Origin: an uncultured Campylobacter sp.
GTDB taxonomy: Bacteria; Campylobacterota; Campylobacteria; Campylobacterales; Campylobacteraceae
NCBI RefSeq assembly: GCF_938017615.1
Contig: NZ_CALIJA010000121.1
Coordinates: 1 to 52,202, forward strand
Reading direction: 5' to 3'
DNA: 52,202 nucleotides
The notes under the pieces are model-generated. The model ran no database searches. It was not told the origin of the DNA and saw nothing but the letters and a program-made list of their open reading frames with translations. The position numbers and the translations under genes were made by a program. Within the stretch, counting starts at the first letter, position 1; each line of letters begins with the position of its first letter. Below are positions 1 to 7,526 of this stretch, in pieces.

Positions 1-102
1 AATTACGGCGGAGAAAACATTAAATTTTATGAAGCGTTAAATTTACGAATCAATGAAGTTTCATCCAAGAATTTTATAGTAGCGGAAAGTATTTTAGGAT
101 AA
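1..102 (+). CDS. 3' end of an unrecognised gene (partial)
   Basis: Frame 1 is open from the first base of the window for 33 codons and ends at a TAA at 100-102. The visible C-terminus begins NYGGENIKFYEALN and ends VAESILG. I do not recognise the family from so short a tail. Its stop lies just before a large inverted repeat (117-188), which fits the end of a transcription unit. It converges on mfrE from the other strand. It could also be chance open frame, but a fully open frame running into a terminator-like hairpin favours a real gene whose start lies outside the window. Confidence 0.5.
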   Translation, partial: NYGGENIKFYEALNLRINEVSSKNFIVAESILG

Positions 103-116
103 AGTAAACGTAGGTC

Positions 117-188
117 GGATGATTTTGTGAAATACTCGCAAGGCGCACTATATGTGCGCCGCAGCGAAGTATTTTTGTAAAATCATCC
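117..188. terminator. 72-bp imperfect inverted repeat between convergent genes
   Basis: The outer arms GGATGATTTT (117-126) and AAAATCATCC (179-188) are perfect complements. The middle arms AAATACT-CGC (130-139) and GCGAAGTATTT (164-174) pair with a one-base bulge. The inner arms GGCGCAC (142-148) and GTGCGCC (154-160) pair around a TATAT loop. It sits between the stop of the leftmost gene (102) and the stop of mfrE (217), where a bidirectional terminator is expected. It is larger than a normal intrinsic terminator and could be a dispersed palindromic element. A half-copy is seen near 10764. Confidence 0.6.
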
Positions 189-216
189 GTTAAATCTTTA
201 GAAAATTTCCCAAAGA

Positions 217-1074
217 TCAGCTTACCAATCTCGTTGCATCTTGGATATTGATATTTAGTCCAAGCTGCTCGTTGCTTAGCCCAAGAGCAAGACCTACCAG
301 CTGAGATAAGTGGATGATCGGCTTTCTTGCTTTAGAATTTGTTGCTTCTTGGTATCGCTCCTGATAGATATCTAGCTGCATCTGGCATAGCGGACAAGGG
401 GTAACTACTACGTCCGCTCCGTTTTCGCCCGCATTATTTACAATCTCGCTTGACATCTTTTGAACCGACTTTACCGCAGGATAGCTAGCGTGAAAGCCGC
501 AGCAATCAAGGCGTTTTTCAAAAGGCACGATCTGAGCGCCAAGTGCGCTAACTACCGCTTCAAAGCTTTTCGGATTGGTTGAGCTTTCTTTTTTAAGCTC
601 GCGCTCCGGTCTTAATGAGTGGCAGCCGTAAAATAGCGCTACCTTTAAATTTGTTAGCGGTCTAACAACCTTGGCTTTTAACGTGTCTAAGCTTTGATAT
701 AGCACCCAAAGCAGGCTCGTAATCTCGGTACTTCCCTGATACTGCATACCGCCCTCTTTTAAAAAGGTATTGATATAGCTTTTAGCACCCTTATCCAAGG
801 TTAGCTTTGCTTTAGTTAGAGTTAGCATACAGGTGGAGCAGGTAGTTAGCAGAGGCATATTCATACCCTCGGCTAGCGCGATGTTTCTGGCATTGGCTAC
901 TAGGCTTGCCATAGGATCGACGCATTGAGCTTGACTAGCCCCGCAGCAGCTCCAGCCTTTTATCTCGTGAAGTTTAATACCCAACACCGGAGCGATCGCT
1001 TCAAGTGAAATTTTAGATTCCTTTGCGGCTTGACTTAAAACGCAACCCGGGAAAAATGCAAATTCGTTATTCAT
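217..1074 (-). CDS. mfrE: methylmenaquinol:fumarate reductase, CCG-domain subunit MfrE
   Basis: Membrane-attachment and electron-entry subunit of the periplasmic 8-methylmenaquinol:fumarate reductase, formerly called SdhE or 'SdhC' in Campylobacter. The 285 residues carry two cysteine-rich CCG domains of the heterodisulfide reductase B type: C11, C43-C44 and C79/C82, then C151, C191-C192 and C227/C230. These sets are known to bind cluster-type cofactors and to replace the di-haem cytochrome b of classical fumarate reductases. No transmembrane helix is obvious, as expected for this family. It is the third gene of the operon, 10 nt after mfrB, and its start sits behind AAGGAGAAGAGG. What else it could be: a HdrB-like subunit of another reductase, but the neighbours argue firmly for Mfr. 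Confidence 0.93.
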   Translation of the reverse strand: MNNEFAFFPGCVLSQAAKESKISLEAIAPVLGIKLHEIKGWSCCGASQAQCVDPMASLVANARNIALAEGMNMPLLTTCSTCMLTLTKAKLTLDKGAKSYINTFLKEGGMQYQGSTEITSLLWVLYQSLDTLKAKVVRPLTNLKVALFYGCHSLRPERELKKESSTNPKSFEAVVSALGAQIVPFEKRLDCCGFHASYPAVKSVQKMSSEIVNNAGENGADVVVTPCPLCQMQLDIYQERYQEATNSKARKPIIHLSQLVGLALGLSNEQLGLNINIQDATRLVS

Positions 1075-1084
1075 CCTCTTCTCC

Positions 1085-2059
1085 TTATTCTATCTCGCCA
1101 CTAGCCTGAGCCTTACGCGCGGCCTCTATCATCTTAACGAGTCCTGCATGTCCTTCAATCTCCTCGCCTCCGAATACGTGCAAAGGATTCATCTTGCCCG
1201 CAGCCATTAAATTTGCCGCTACATCCATCTTGCCCATATTTGCAAATACTCCTTCGCTTCTTAAAGCAAGCTTGATCTCGTTTAATCTTCCGCTTCCCTC
1301 TACGATATCTAGTAGGAACGCCTCCGCATGTCCCGGACCGCTTCCTGCGGTAAGTCCTTTTTTCATAGCTAAGGCGCGAAGCGCGGTGATGTCGCTTTGG
1401 GCGCTTATGCCTTTAGGGCAGCGATCGGCGCACTCTTGGCAGTGCACGCATAGCCATAATCCGTTTAGCACCGCAGGCTTTAGATGAGGCATAGCGTCCC
1501 TGCTTCTTGAATCAAACGCGGCGCGGTTAGCATGCGTAAAAACAAAAGGTTGCATATAATCGCTTGCGTCCGCTCCAAGCTTATTGCATTCGCTAGCGCA
1601 GCAGCCGCAAAGTATGCAATCCCACTGCTTTTTGACGCGCTCCATCTGCTCGGGGCTTTGCTTACAGCCCTTATCGGCGCTAAATTCTTTCTTAGGCGTA
1701 ATGGTCGGTTTGATCTTTCTTAAATTCTCTATACTAGGCTCCCAGTCCACCACTAGATCCGAAATCACTCGGAAGTTATTTAGCGGCGAGATCGTAAAGC
1801 TATCAGGATTTTCATACTCCGCAAGCAGAGCCTCCATCTTGGTATCGCAGGCAAGATATGAGTGTCCATTTACCCTTACGGCACAGGCTCCGCATATCGC
1901 CATACGGCACGCTGCGGTAAAATTTAAAGTGATGTCTAAATTTTGCTTTATAAACTGCAAAACTCCAAGCAGGGTCTTTCCTTTGATCTGCTCTAAACTA
2001 AGCTCATAGGCTTGCTTATAATTTTTGCTTCCGTCGAAGCGGTCTATGATAAATTTCAT
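1085..2059 (-). CDS. mfrB: methylmenaquinol:fumarate reductase, iron-sulfur subunit MfrB
   Basis: Carries electrons from MfrE to the flavin of MfrA. The N-terminal plant-type ferredoxin domain holds the [2Fe-2S] ligands C51, C56, C59 and C71. The C-terminal domain has C147/C150/C153/C157 and C203/C206/C209/C213-P, the ligands of a [4Fe-4S] and a third cluster, as in SdhB/FrdB proteins. At 324 residues it is longer than E. coli FrdB (about 244), with the extra length after the last cysteine motif, as is usual for the epsilonproteobacterial form. Its start codon overlaps the mfrA stop in an ATGA arrangement (2056-2059), so the two are translationally coupled. There is no export signal of its own. 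I infer that it travels with the Tat-exported MfrA. Confidence 0.94.
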   Translation of the reverse strand: MKFIIDRFDGSKNYKQAYELSLEQIKGKTLLGVLQFIKQNLDITLNFTAACRMAICGACAVRVNGHSYLACDTKMEALLAEYENPDSFTISPLNNFRVISDLVVDWEPSIENLRKIKPTITPKKEFSADKGCKQSPEQMERVKKQWDCILCGCCASECNKLGADASDYMQPFVFTHANRAAFDSRSRDAMPHLKPAVLNGLWLCVHCQECADRCPKGISAQSDITALRALAMKKGLTAGSGPGHAEAFLLDIVEGSGRLNEIKLALRSEGVFANMGKMDVAANLMAAGKMNPLHVFGGEEIEGHAGLVKMIEAARKAQASGEIE

Positions 2060-3936
2060 TGAGGTTTCCTTCCGTCAAGAGAGAATTCCGTAACGACGAC
2101 CTCTTTGTAGCCCAAGCTTAGCTCTCCTGCGTCGTTCATCGTCACGATACTGTGCTTTAAGAAATTTTTATCGTCGCGCTTAGGATAATCCTCTCTGGTA
2201 TGCGCGCCGCGGCTTTCCAGCCTCTTTTGCGCAGCCAAACACGCACAGCGCGCAAGCAGGATCAAATTTCCAAGCTCGACGTAGTCGGTAAATGCGGTAT
2301 TCATAACGGGATTTGCATCCGCGACATGCAGCTCGTCGTAACGCGCTTTGATACCCTCTAAATTTTGCGAAAGCAGATCGAGCTTTTCGCCGGTTCTAAA
2401 GATGCCCATATTATCCCAAAGCTGCGCGCCTAGCTCTTCGCGCAACTCATACATCTCGTTTGCCTTGCCCGAGCCGTTTGCGATCTGCTTAAATTTAGCC
2501 TGCCATTTTTGCGCGAGCTCGCTCGCTCTTTTACCAGAGCCGAATCCCTCTTGCTTCGCGGCATAATCCGCTGCGCCGAGTCCTGCGAGCTTGCCCGTTA
2601 CGACGGCGTCGGTCAAAGAATTTCCGCCCAAGCGGTTTGCGCCATGAATCGAGATACAAGATGCTTCGCCCGCGGTGTAAAGCCCCGAAATTTTAGTGCT
2701 CATATCGTCAAATTTAGACACTTCGATGCCGCCCATAGAATAGTGCGCGGTCGGACGAATCGGAATAGGCTGTTCGATTAGATCGATACCCTCAAACAAA
2801 ATGGCGGTGTGTCTGATCTTAGGAAGGGCTTTTAAAATTTTATCTTTTCCGAGGTGCCTTACGTCAAGCAGTACGTATGCGCCGAGCCCCTCACCGTATC
2901 CCCTGCCCTCGCGGATTTCGGTTTCGATCGCGCGAGCTACGACATCGCGCGGCGCAAGCTCCATCTTTTCGTGGTAGTTTTTCATAAAGCGCTCGCCTTT
3001 ATTATTGAGCAGATATCCACCCTCGCCGCGCGCAGCTTCGGTAATGAGCGCGCCGCCGCTTTTGATACCGGTCGGATGAAACTGCACCATCTCCGGATCG
3101 CTAAATCCAAGACCCGCGCGCAGTGCAGCCGCGATACCGTCGCCAGTAGCGATATAAGGAACCGAGGTGCGGTTGTAAAACATCCTCGTATATCCGCCCG
3201 TTGCTATTACTAAGGCTTTGCAAAGCACCGGATAAAAATCGCCGGTTTGGATATTTCGAAGCACGACGCCCTCGCATTTGCCGTCAGGCGCGCTGATCTC
3301 AAGTAACTCGTGATCGATTAAAAATTTCACTCCGTTGCTAACCGCATCGTCAAAACAGGCGTGCATCAAGATATGACCCGTCTTATCGGCGGAGTAGTTG
3401 CATCGTTTTTTAGACGCGCCGCCCATAAAACGCTGCGCTACGCCGCCCGGGACGCCGCTTTCTTTGCCATCCACGCCGCCGCTGGCGTTTCTGGAAAATA
3501 GCGTGCCGATGTAATCCATCTCGGCAATCGTAGGGCCCGCAAGCTCGCAAAATTTAATCGCGGCGTCCTGATCTACGAGATATGCGCCGCCCTTTACGGT
3601 GTCGTAGGCGTGAAGCTTATATGAATCGCCGCCACTAAAACTCGTAACGCCGTTGATACCGCCTTCCGCCATACAGGTGGCGTTGCGCGAAGGCATCATC
3701 TTCGTAGCCACGACTACGCTGAGATTTGGATTACTCTTTCTTACCGCTACGGCTGCACGTAGACCCGCGCCTCCCGAGCCGATAACGAGTACGTCCACAC
3801 TAGGAAGGCCGCCTTCGTTGCCGCCGTCTGCGCTTTTACTTTTGTCGGTATCCACGCAGCCGCTAAGGCTAAGCGCGCCGACGCTGATACAGGCGGATTT
3901 TAAGAAATCGCGTCTGTTGAAATTTGATTCACTCAT
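2056..3936 (-). CDS. mfrA: methylmenaquinol:fumarate reductase, flavoprotein subunit MfrA (Tat-exported)
   Basis: Catalytic FAD subunit that reduces fumarate to succinate on the periplasmic side. I start it at 3936 (MSESNF, 626 aa) rather than the in-frame ATG at 3948, because GGAGAGG lies just upstream of 3936 and inside the longer version. A twin-arginine signal (N-R-R-D-F-L-K, residues 7-13) is followed by a hydrophobic stretch ending L-S-G-C (24-27), which also fits a lipobox. The FAD dinucleotide fold GSGGAG is at 53-58, and A-E-G-G at 90-93. The substrate-site HPTG and the HGANRLGGNSL flavin motif are present. The residue aligned with the flavin-linking His of E. coli FrdA (RSHT) appears to be Ala86 (RNAT). 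First gene of mfrABE. A promoter-like sequence lies at 3995-4023. Confidence 0.95.
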   Translation of the reverse strand: MSESNFNRRDFLKSACISVGALSLSGCVDTDKSKSADGGNEGGLPSVDVLVIGSGGAGLRAAVAVRKSNPNLSVVVATKMMPSRNATCMAEGGINGVTSFSGGDSYKLHAYDTVKGGAYLVDQDAAIKFCELAGPTIAEMDYIGTLFSRNASGGVDGKESGVPGGVAQRFMGGASKKRCNYSADKTGHILMHACFDDAVSNGVKFLIDHELLEISAPDGKCEGVVLRNIQTGDFYPVLCKALVIATGGYTRMFYNRTSVPYIATGDGIAAALRAGLGFSDPEMVQFHPTGIKSGGALITEAARGEGGYLLNNKGERFMKNYHEKMELAPRDVVARAIETEIREGRGYGEGLGAYVLLDVRHLGKDKILKALPKIRHTAILFEGIDLIEQPIPIRPTAHYSMGGIEVSKFDDMSTKISGLYTAGEASCISIHGANRLGGNSLTDAVVTGKLAGLGAADYAAKQEGFGSGKRASELAQKWQAKFKQIANGSGKANEMYELREELGAQLWDNMGIFRTGEKLDLLSQNLEGIKARYDELHVADANPVMNTAFTDYVELGNLILLARCACLAAQKRLESRGAHTREDYPKRDDKNFLKHSIVTMNDAGELSLGYKEVVVTEFSLDGRKPQ

Positions 3937-3967
3937 TTTCCTCTCCATTTGAGAAATTCTTAGCTTA

Positions 3968-3985
3968 AGTTTAAAGTTCTAAACT
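3968..3985. promoter_or_regulatory. short dyad in the mfrA leader
   Basis: The sequence AGTTT-N8-AAACT forms a short dyad between the proposed mfrA promoter and its start codon. It could be an operator (LysR-type or other), a small leader hairpin, or chance in AT-rich DNA. Confidence 0.3.
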
Positions 3986-3994
3986 AAAAACGTA

Positions 3995-4023
3995 ATTTTA
4001 GTTTCATTTTTAACATAAGTCAA
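3995..4023 (-). promoter_or_regulatory. promoter-like sequence for mfrABE
   Basis: On the minus strand TTGACT (4023-4018) and TAAAAT (4000-3995) are separated by exactly 17 bp, a good sigma-70 match. A -35 box this clear is unusual for Campylobacter, whose promoters generally lack a conserved -35. The same TTTGACTTA stretch with 17-bp spacing stands before the second fumarate-reductase-type gene (14373-14401). It may therefore also be a regulator site shared by both. Confidence 0.55.
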
Positions 4024-4077
4024 ATATTATTTAGTGTATCATTTCATAAGAATCAAATTATCAATTGGAGAGGCTAA

Positions 4078-4983
4078 ATGAATTTGCATCGCATGGAGCT
4101 AGTATTAAAAGTAGCAGAATTCCGCAGCTTTACTAAGGCTGCCGAAGCACTTAAAATCCCGCAGCCGTCGCTATCGCAGAGCATTTTATCGCTGGAGCGC
4201 GAGCTTGGAACGCAGCTTTTTAACCGCACGAGTAATCCCATTTCGCTTACGCACGCGGGAAAAATTTATGCTAGTAAAGTCAAAGTCATTTTTGATGCCA
4301 TAAACGACCTAAAAAACGATATCTCTGAAATAAGCGGCGTAAAAAATGATAAAATTCGCATTGGTTTTTCGCAAAACGGTTATAATCTACTGCCGTCGCT
4401 ACTGCCGATGTTTTGCAAGAAATTTAAGGATTCGGATCTACAAATCACGCAGTTTTCTTCTGCGCTTAGCATTCGCGAAATGCTACTTCAAGGTGATCTT
4501 GATGTCGGTATGCTGATACTGCCCATCGATATGAGCGGGCTTGACGGGGTCAAAATTCTAACGCAAAAAACCTATGTCGCTCTAAGCTCCATCCATCCGC
4601 TCTCGCTTGAGTTTAAAAACGAATCTATTCCCAAAATTGACATTTCGCACTTAAAAGAGGAAAGATTCATCCTGCCTAATCAAAGCCTAAGAAGCGCCGA
4701 GCAGATAGATGCATTTTTTGCCGCTGCAGGCTTTGCGCCGAAAGTGCTATGCCGTACGGAGACCTTTGATATCGCCAATGCTATCGTCGCAAGCGGCGCA
4801 GGAGCGTGCTTTAGCATACCGCAGATGATAAAAGAAGATAAGGCGAGCAGGATAAAGCTCTTTGACGTAGGCGCGCGCGAGCTCGATAATACGCTGATAA
4901 TAGCCTATAAAAAAGGTAAACATCTAAACCATCTAGCACAGGCGTTTATTAAAACTGCACGTAAAATTTCTAATGAAATTTAA
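4078..4983 (+). CDS. LysR-family transcriptional regulator
   Basis: 301 residues, the usual LysR length. The N-terminal winged helix-turn-helix lies at about residues 4-63, with the recognition region F-T-K-A-A-E-A-L-K-I-P-Q-P-S-L-S around 18-34. From about residue 90 there is a periplasmic-binding-protein-like effector domain (IRIGFSQNGYNLLPSLLP onward). The start ATG follows GGAGAGG at 4067-4073. A TATCAT box lies at 4037-4042. It is transcribed divergently from mfrABE with a 141-bp shared region, the usual arrangement of a LysR regulator and its target. I infer that it controls fumarate respiration in response to a small organic acid. The effector cannot be read from the sequence. Confidence 0.9.
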   Translation: MNLHRMELVLKVAEFRSFTKAAEALKIPQPSLSQSILSLERELGTQLFNRTSNPISLTHAGKIYASKVKVIFDAINDLKNDISEISGVKNDKIRIGFSQNGYNLLPSLLPMFCKKFKDSDLQITQFSSALSIREMLLQGDLDVGMLILPIDMSGLDGVKILTQKTYVALSSIHPLSLEFKNESIPKIDISHLKEERFILPNQSLRSAEQIDAFFAAAGFAPKVLCRTETFDIANAIVASGAGACFSIPQMIKEDKASRIKLFDVGARELDNTLIIAYKKGKHLNHLAQAFIKTARKISNEI

Positions 4984-5112
4984 AATTCATAGCTCGCAAC
5001 GATAAATGAGAGATTAAGCTTTTGCGGCACTTTGCCTCTTTATTGGCTTTTGCACAAAAATTTTTATAGTAGATTTCGCCCGAGCTTAGGAAAATTTTAA
5101 ACTAAGCTTAAA

Positions 5113-5189
5113 TTAGAATTTTGCCAATAGAATTTTTGCTGCTAAAATTTCACTCACAATTTACGACGAAATTTAGCGCAAAATTCTAA
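5113..5189. terminator. nested inverted repeats between convergent lysR and eptA
   Basis: The outer arms TTAGAATTTTGC (5113-5124) and GCAAAATTCTAA (5178-5189) are perfect complements. Inside them GCTAAAATTTC (5141-5151) pairs with GAAATTTAGC (5168-5177) with one bulge. The right outer arm runs into the last codon of eptA (stop at 5186). The position between two convergent genes suggests a bidirectional terminator. The arms are built from the AAATTT-type sequence found across the window. Confidence 0.55.
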
Positions 5190-6802
5190 TTTTTCACTCC
5201 ATTTAAAATATCCAAATCCTTGTTATACACCTTGGTATTTACTTCAAAAATTCCAAGCAGCGTGTGAAAAAGATTATCGTGCGAAAAAGCGTCATCCTTA
5301 TGCGATTTAAGCGCGCTTAGATCATATCTTTCGCGCATTTTTCCCTCACCTAGCCAAACGATAGCGCCGATATGCTTTTGCGCCTCGGGAGCGAAAAGAT
5401 AGGGCATACCGTGCAGATAAACGCCGCCCTCGCCGAGGCTCTCGCCGTGATCGCTCATATAGATCATCGCTGTTTCGTGCGTCTTAGAATACGGTTTTAA
5501 AAAATTTATAACCCTACTTAAAAAATAATCCGTGTATAAAATCGCGTTATCGTAGGCATTTGAAATTTCTTGCTGCGAGCAGTTTTCAAGCTCGTTATCG
5601 CGGCAAACGGGGCTAAATTTTTCAAATTCTTTCTTATAGCGCTTAAAATACGCAGGCCCGTGATTGCCCATCTGATGCAGCACGATTAATACATCTTTGC
5701 CCGCGTTTTCGGCGATAAATTTATCAAGCCCCGCAAGCATCCCCTCGTCCCTGCACTCTACGTCGCAGATCGGATTATTTTGCGGAATTTTAAAATCCTG
5801 ATATTTTACGCGCAGCGCCACACCTTTGGAATCGGAATTGTTATCGCGCCATAAAATCGCCATGTCATCAGCGCGGTTTAGTATGTCTAATACGTTTTGC
5901 TCCTCTGCAGCCTTTTCGACGCTAAATTCCTCGCGATTTAGCAGCGAAAACATGCACGGCACGCTTTGCGCCGTCGAAGTGCCGCAAGAATGGGTATTGC
6001 TTAGGCTTACGACACCCTGCTCTTTGGCTAGTAGCGGATTAGTATCTCGCTCGTATCCGTTTAGCGAAAATCTATCCGCTCTTGTCGCTTCGCCCACGAC
6101 TACGACGACGAGCTTTTTTGAGCTTGTAGAATTTTCATCGATATGCGCGTCCGTAGCGATTTGCATCAGAGGCTGCGAACCCTGCTTTTTAGATTTTGCA
6201 GCAAATTTAACGCCGCTGTAGATCCAATATCCGGGATTTGCGTAGCTGCGTAAAATTTTATGTTCTCTGAAAAACGACGCGTAGTATTTGCTAAATCCAA
6301 AAAGCAGCGCCGCGATGATTATTATGCAAATGCCCGCCGCTTTGAGCTTAGCTAAAATTTCAAATCGAAGCGGACGGTAGCTAACGCGCGAGCGAGCAAT
6401 CAGCACGCAGGGTAAGACGCCCAGCACCAGCACGTAAATCGCCAGTCGCAGACTGAAAAGATCCGCTGACTCGGCAAAGTTCGTCTGGGCTGCGTTACGG
6501 ATCATCTCCGAATCGATTACGACGTTATAGCTATCCATGAAATACGCCGTAAACGACGAAATAAAAAAGCAGATCATCAAAATCGGCTTAGTCGTATAGC
6601 GCGAGCTAAAAATCGTAAAAAATAGCGTCAAAAAAGCGATCAAAGCTGCCATGTCGCAGACAAAATAGATAAAATTTAGCCCTGAAATTCCGTAGGCATT
6701 TATGATATTTTTGAAAAACGAGAAGTTAAAAAATGCCACAAAAGCAAGCGAGCTTAGAAAAATAAGCTTCTGCTGCGACGGATTTTTGAAAAAACTAGGC
6801 AC
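5186..6802 (-). CDS. eptA: lipid A phosphoethanolamine transferase (EptA/EptC family)
   Basis: Inner-membrane enzyme that transfers phosphoethanolamine from phosphatidylethanolamine to lipid A. In C. jejuni the orthologue (EptC) also modifies the flagellar rod protein. The N-terminal third has about five membrane helices, and the rest is a periplasmic sulfatase-fold domain. The nucleophile motif G-E-A-T-R is at about residues 237-241 (Thr240), and metal-site motifs include S-D-H-G-E-S-L-G-E and H-G-M-P. I start it at GTG 6802 (538 aa), behind AAGGAA at 6809-6814. An upstream TTG at 6829 would add nine residues but has no ribosome binding site. It is divergent from PepSY and two-component genes, the arrangement expected for regulated polymyxin or antimicrobial-peptide resistance. 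The target specificity (lipid A or other) is not visible. Confidence 0.9.
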   Translation of the reverse strand: MPSFFKNPSQQKLIFLSSLAFVAFFNFSFFKNIINAYGISGLNFIYFVCDMAALIAFLTLFFTIFSSRYTTKPILMICFFISSFTAYFMDSYNVVIDSEMIRNAAQTNFAESADLFSLRLAIYVLVLGVLPCVLIARSRVSYRPLRFEILAKLKAAGICIIIIAALLFGFSKYYASFFREHKILRSYANPGYWIYSGVKFAAKSKKQGSQPLMQIATDAHIDENSTSSKKLVVVVVGEATRADRFSLNGYERDTNPLLAKEQGVVSLSNTHSCGTSTAQSVPCMFSLLNREEFSVEKAAEEQNVLDILNRADDMAILWRDNNSDSKGVALRVKYQDFKIPQNNPICDVECRDEGMLAGLDKFIAENAGKDVLIVLHQMGNHGPAYFKRYKKEFEKFSPVCRDNELENCSQQEISNAYDNAILYTDYFLSRVINFLKPYSKTHETAMIYMSDHGESLGEGGVYLHGMPYLFAPEAQKHIGAIVWLGEGKMRERYDLSALKSHKDDAFSHDNLFHTLLGIFEVNTKVYNKDLDILNGVKN

Positions 6803-6930
6803 GAAGCGTTCCTTGAGATAAAATTTCAAGTTGAAATTTTACGGCGTTTTGGTAAATGCTCGGAAATTCCGCGCTTCGTATCTCACAAATCGCAGCAAAA
6901 TTTTTGTGAAATTTTAAAATTCCGCGCGTA

Positions 6931-6949
6931 TTCATCTTAGCTTCATCTT
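6931..6949. promoter_or_regulatory. 11-bp-period direct repeat, likely response-regulator binding site
   Basis: TTCATCTT is repeated perfectly at 6931-6938 and 6942-6949, so the half-sites start 11 bp apart. OmpR/PhoB/PmrA-type regulators bind tandem half-sites with this spacing. It lies between divergent eptA and the PepSY gene. A possible -10 (TAAAAT, 6977-6982) for the PepSY operon lies about 28 bp downstream, which would put the repeat at or just upstream of the -35 position. The cognate regulator is probably the OmpR-type protein at 8269. That assignment is inference. Confidence 0.5.
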
Positions 6950-7009
6950 GGAATTTTAAAATTGCGCCATCCAAAATAAAATTTGGAAATAAAATCAAAA
7001 GGATTAAAG

Positions 7010-7513
7010 ATGAAAAATCTTAAAGCTTTAGGCGCACTCGCCGCTACATTCGCCCTTGCAGGCGCATTAAACGCAGGAAGTTTTATCGAAAAGGATGCTA
7101 AAGTTTCATTCGATCAAGCAATAGGGATCGCGCAACAAAACTTTGGTGACGCGACTATAAAAAGCGTAGAAATCGACGATGAGCACGGAAGGCTCATCTA
7201 TGAGATCGAGTCGTATAAAGAAGGTAGCGAAAGCGAGATCAAAATCGACGCTCAAAGCGGCGAAATTTTAAAGACTCAAACGCAAAAGAAGCTAAAGCCT
7301 AGTAAAATTGATTATTCGCAGGTCAAAATCAGTGCCACAGACGCTCGCGCCAAAGCACTTAGCGTAAACACCGGCTGGGATTTTCGCGAGGTTGATTTAA
7401 AAAGTAACGGCGGTAAGCCTGCATACGAAGTCAAACTGCGCCAAGGCATGAGCAAAAAAGAGGTGCTAATCGACGCCGCTACGGGCGAGCAGATCTTGCA
7501 GCATCAAAAATAA
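7010..7513 (+). CDS. exported PepSY-domain protein
   Basis: 167 residues with a cleavable signal peptide (K-N-L-K, then a hydrophobic stretch, with a cleavage site near A-L-N-A at residue 22). Two PepSY-like repeats follow (about 27-88 and 95-165), each with the pattern of an input helix (ARAKALSV) and an I-D-A-x-T/S-G-E turn. ATG 7010 is chosen because AAAAGG lies at 6997-7002. An in-frame TTG at 6983 has no ribosome site. PepSY proteins are periplasmic, are often encoded next to two-component systems, and are thought to inhibit proteases or modulate sensor kinases. Here it leads the operon that contains the regulator and kinase, behind the 11-bp direct repeat. A role as a periplasmic modulator of the sensor is inference. 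Confidence 0.85.
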   Translation: MKNLKALGALAATFALAGALNAGSFIEKDAKVSFDQAIGIAQQNFGDATIKSVEIDDEHGRLIYEIESYKEGSESEIKIDAQSGEILKTQTQKKLKPSKIDYSQVKISATDARAKALSVNTGWDFREVDLKSNGGKPAYEVKLRQGMSKKEVLIDAATGEQILQHQK

Positions 7514-7526
7514 GCAAAGGCGTGAG

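Noticed and set aside
6803..6829. Upstream TTG start for eptA
   Set aside because: No ribosome binding site precedes it, while AAGGAA stands six bases before GTG 6802.
6795..6998. Minus-strand open frame upstream of eptA
   Set aside because: It overlaps the intergenic region containing the 11-bp direct repeat and the eptA start, and encodes no recognisable domain.
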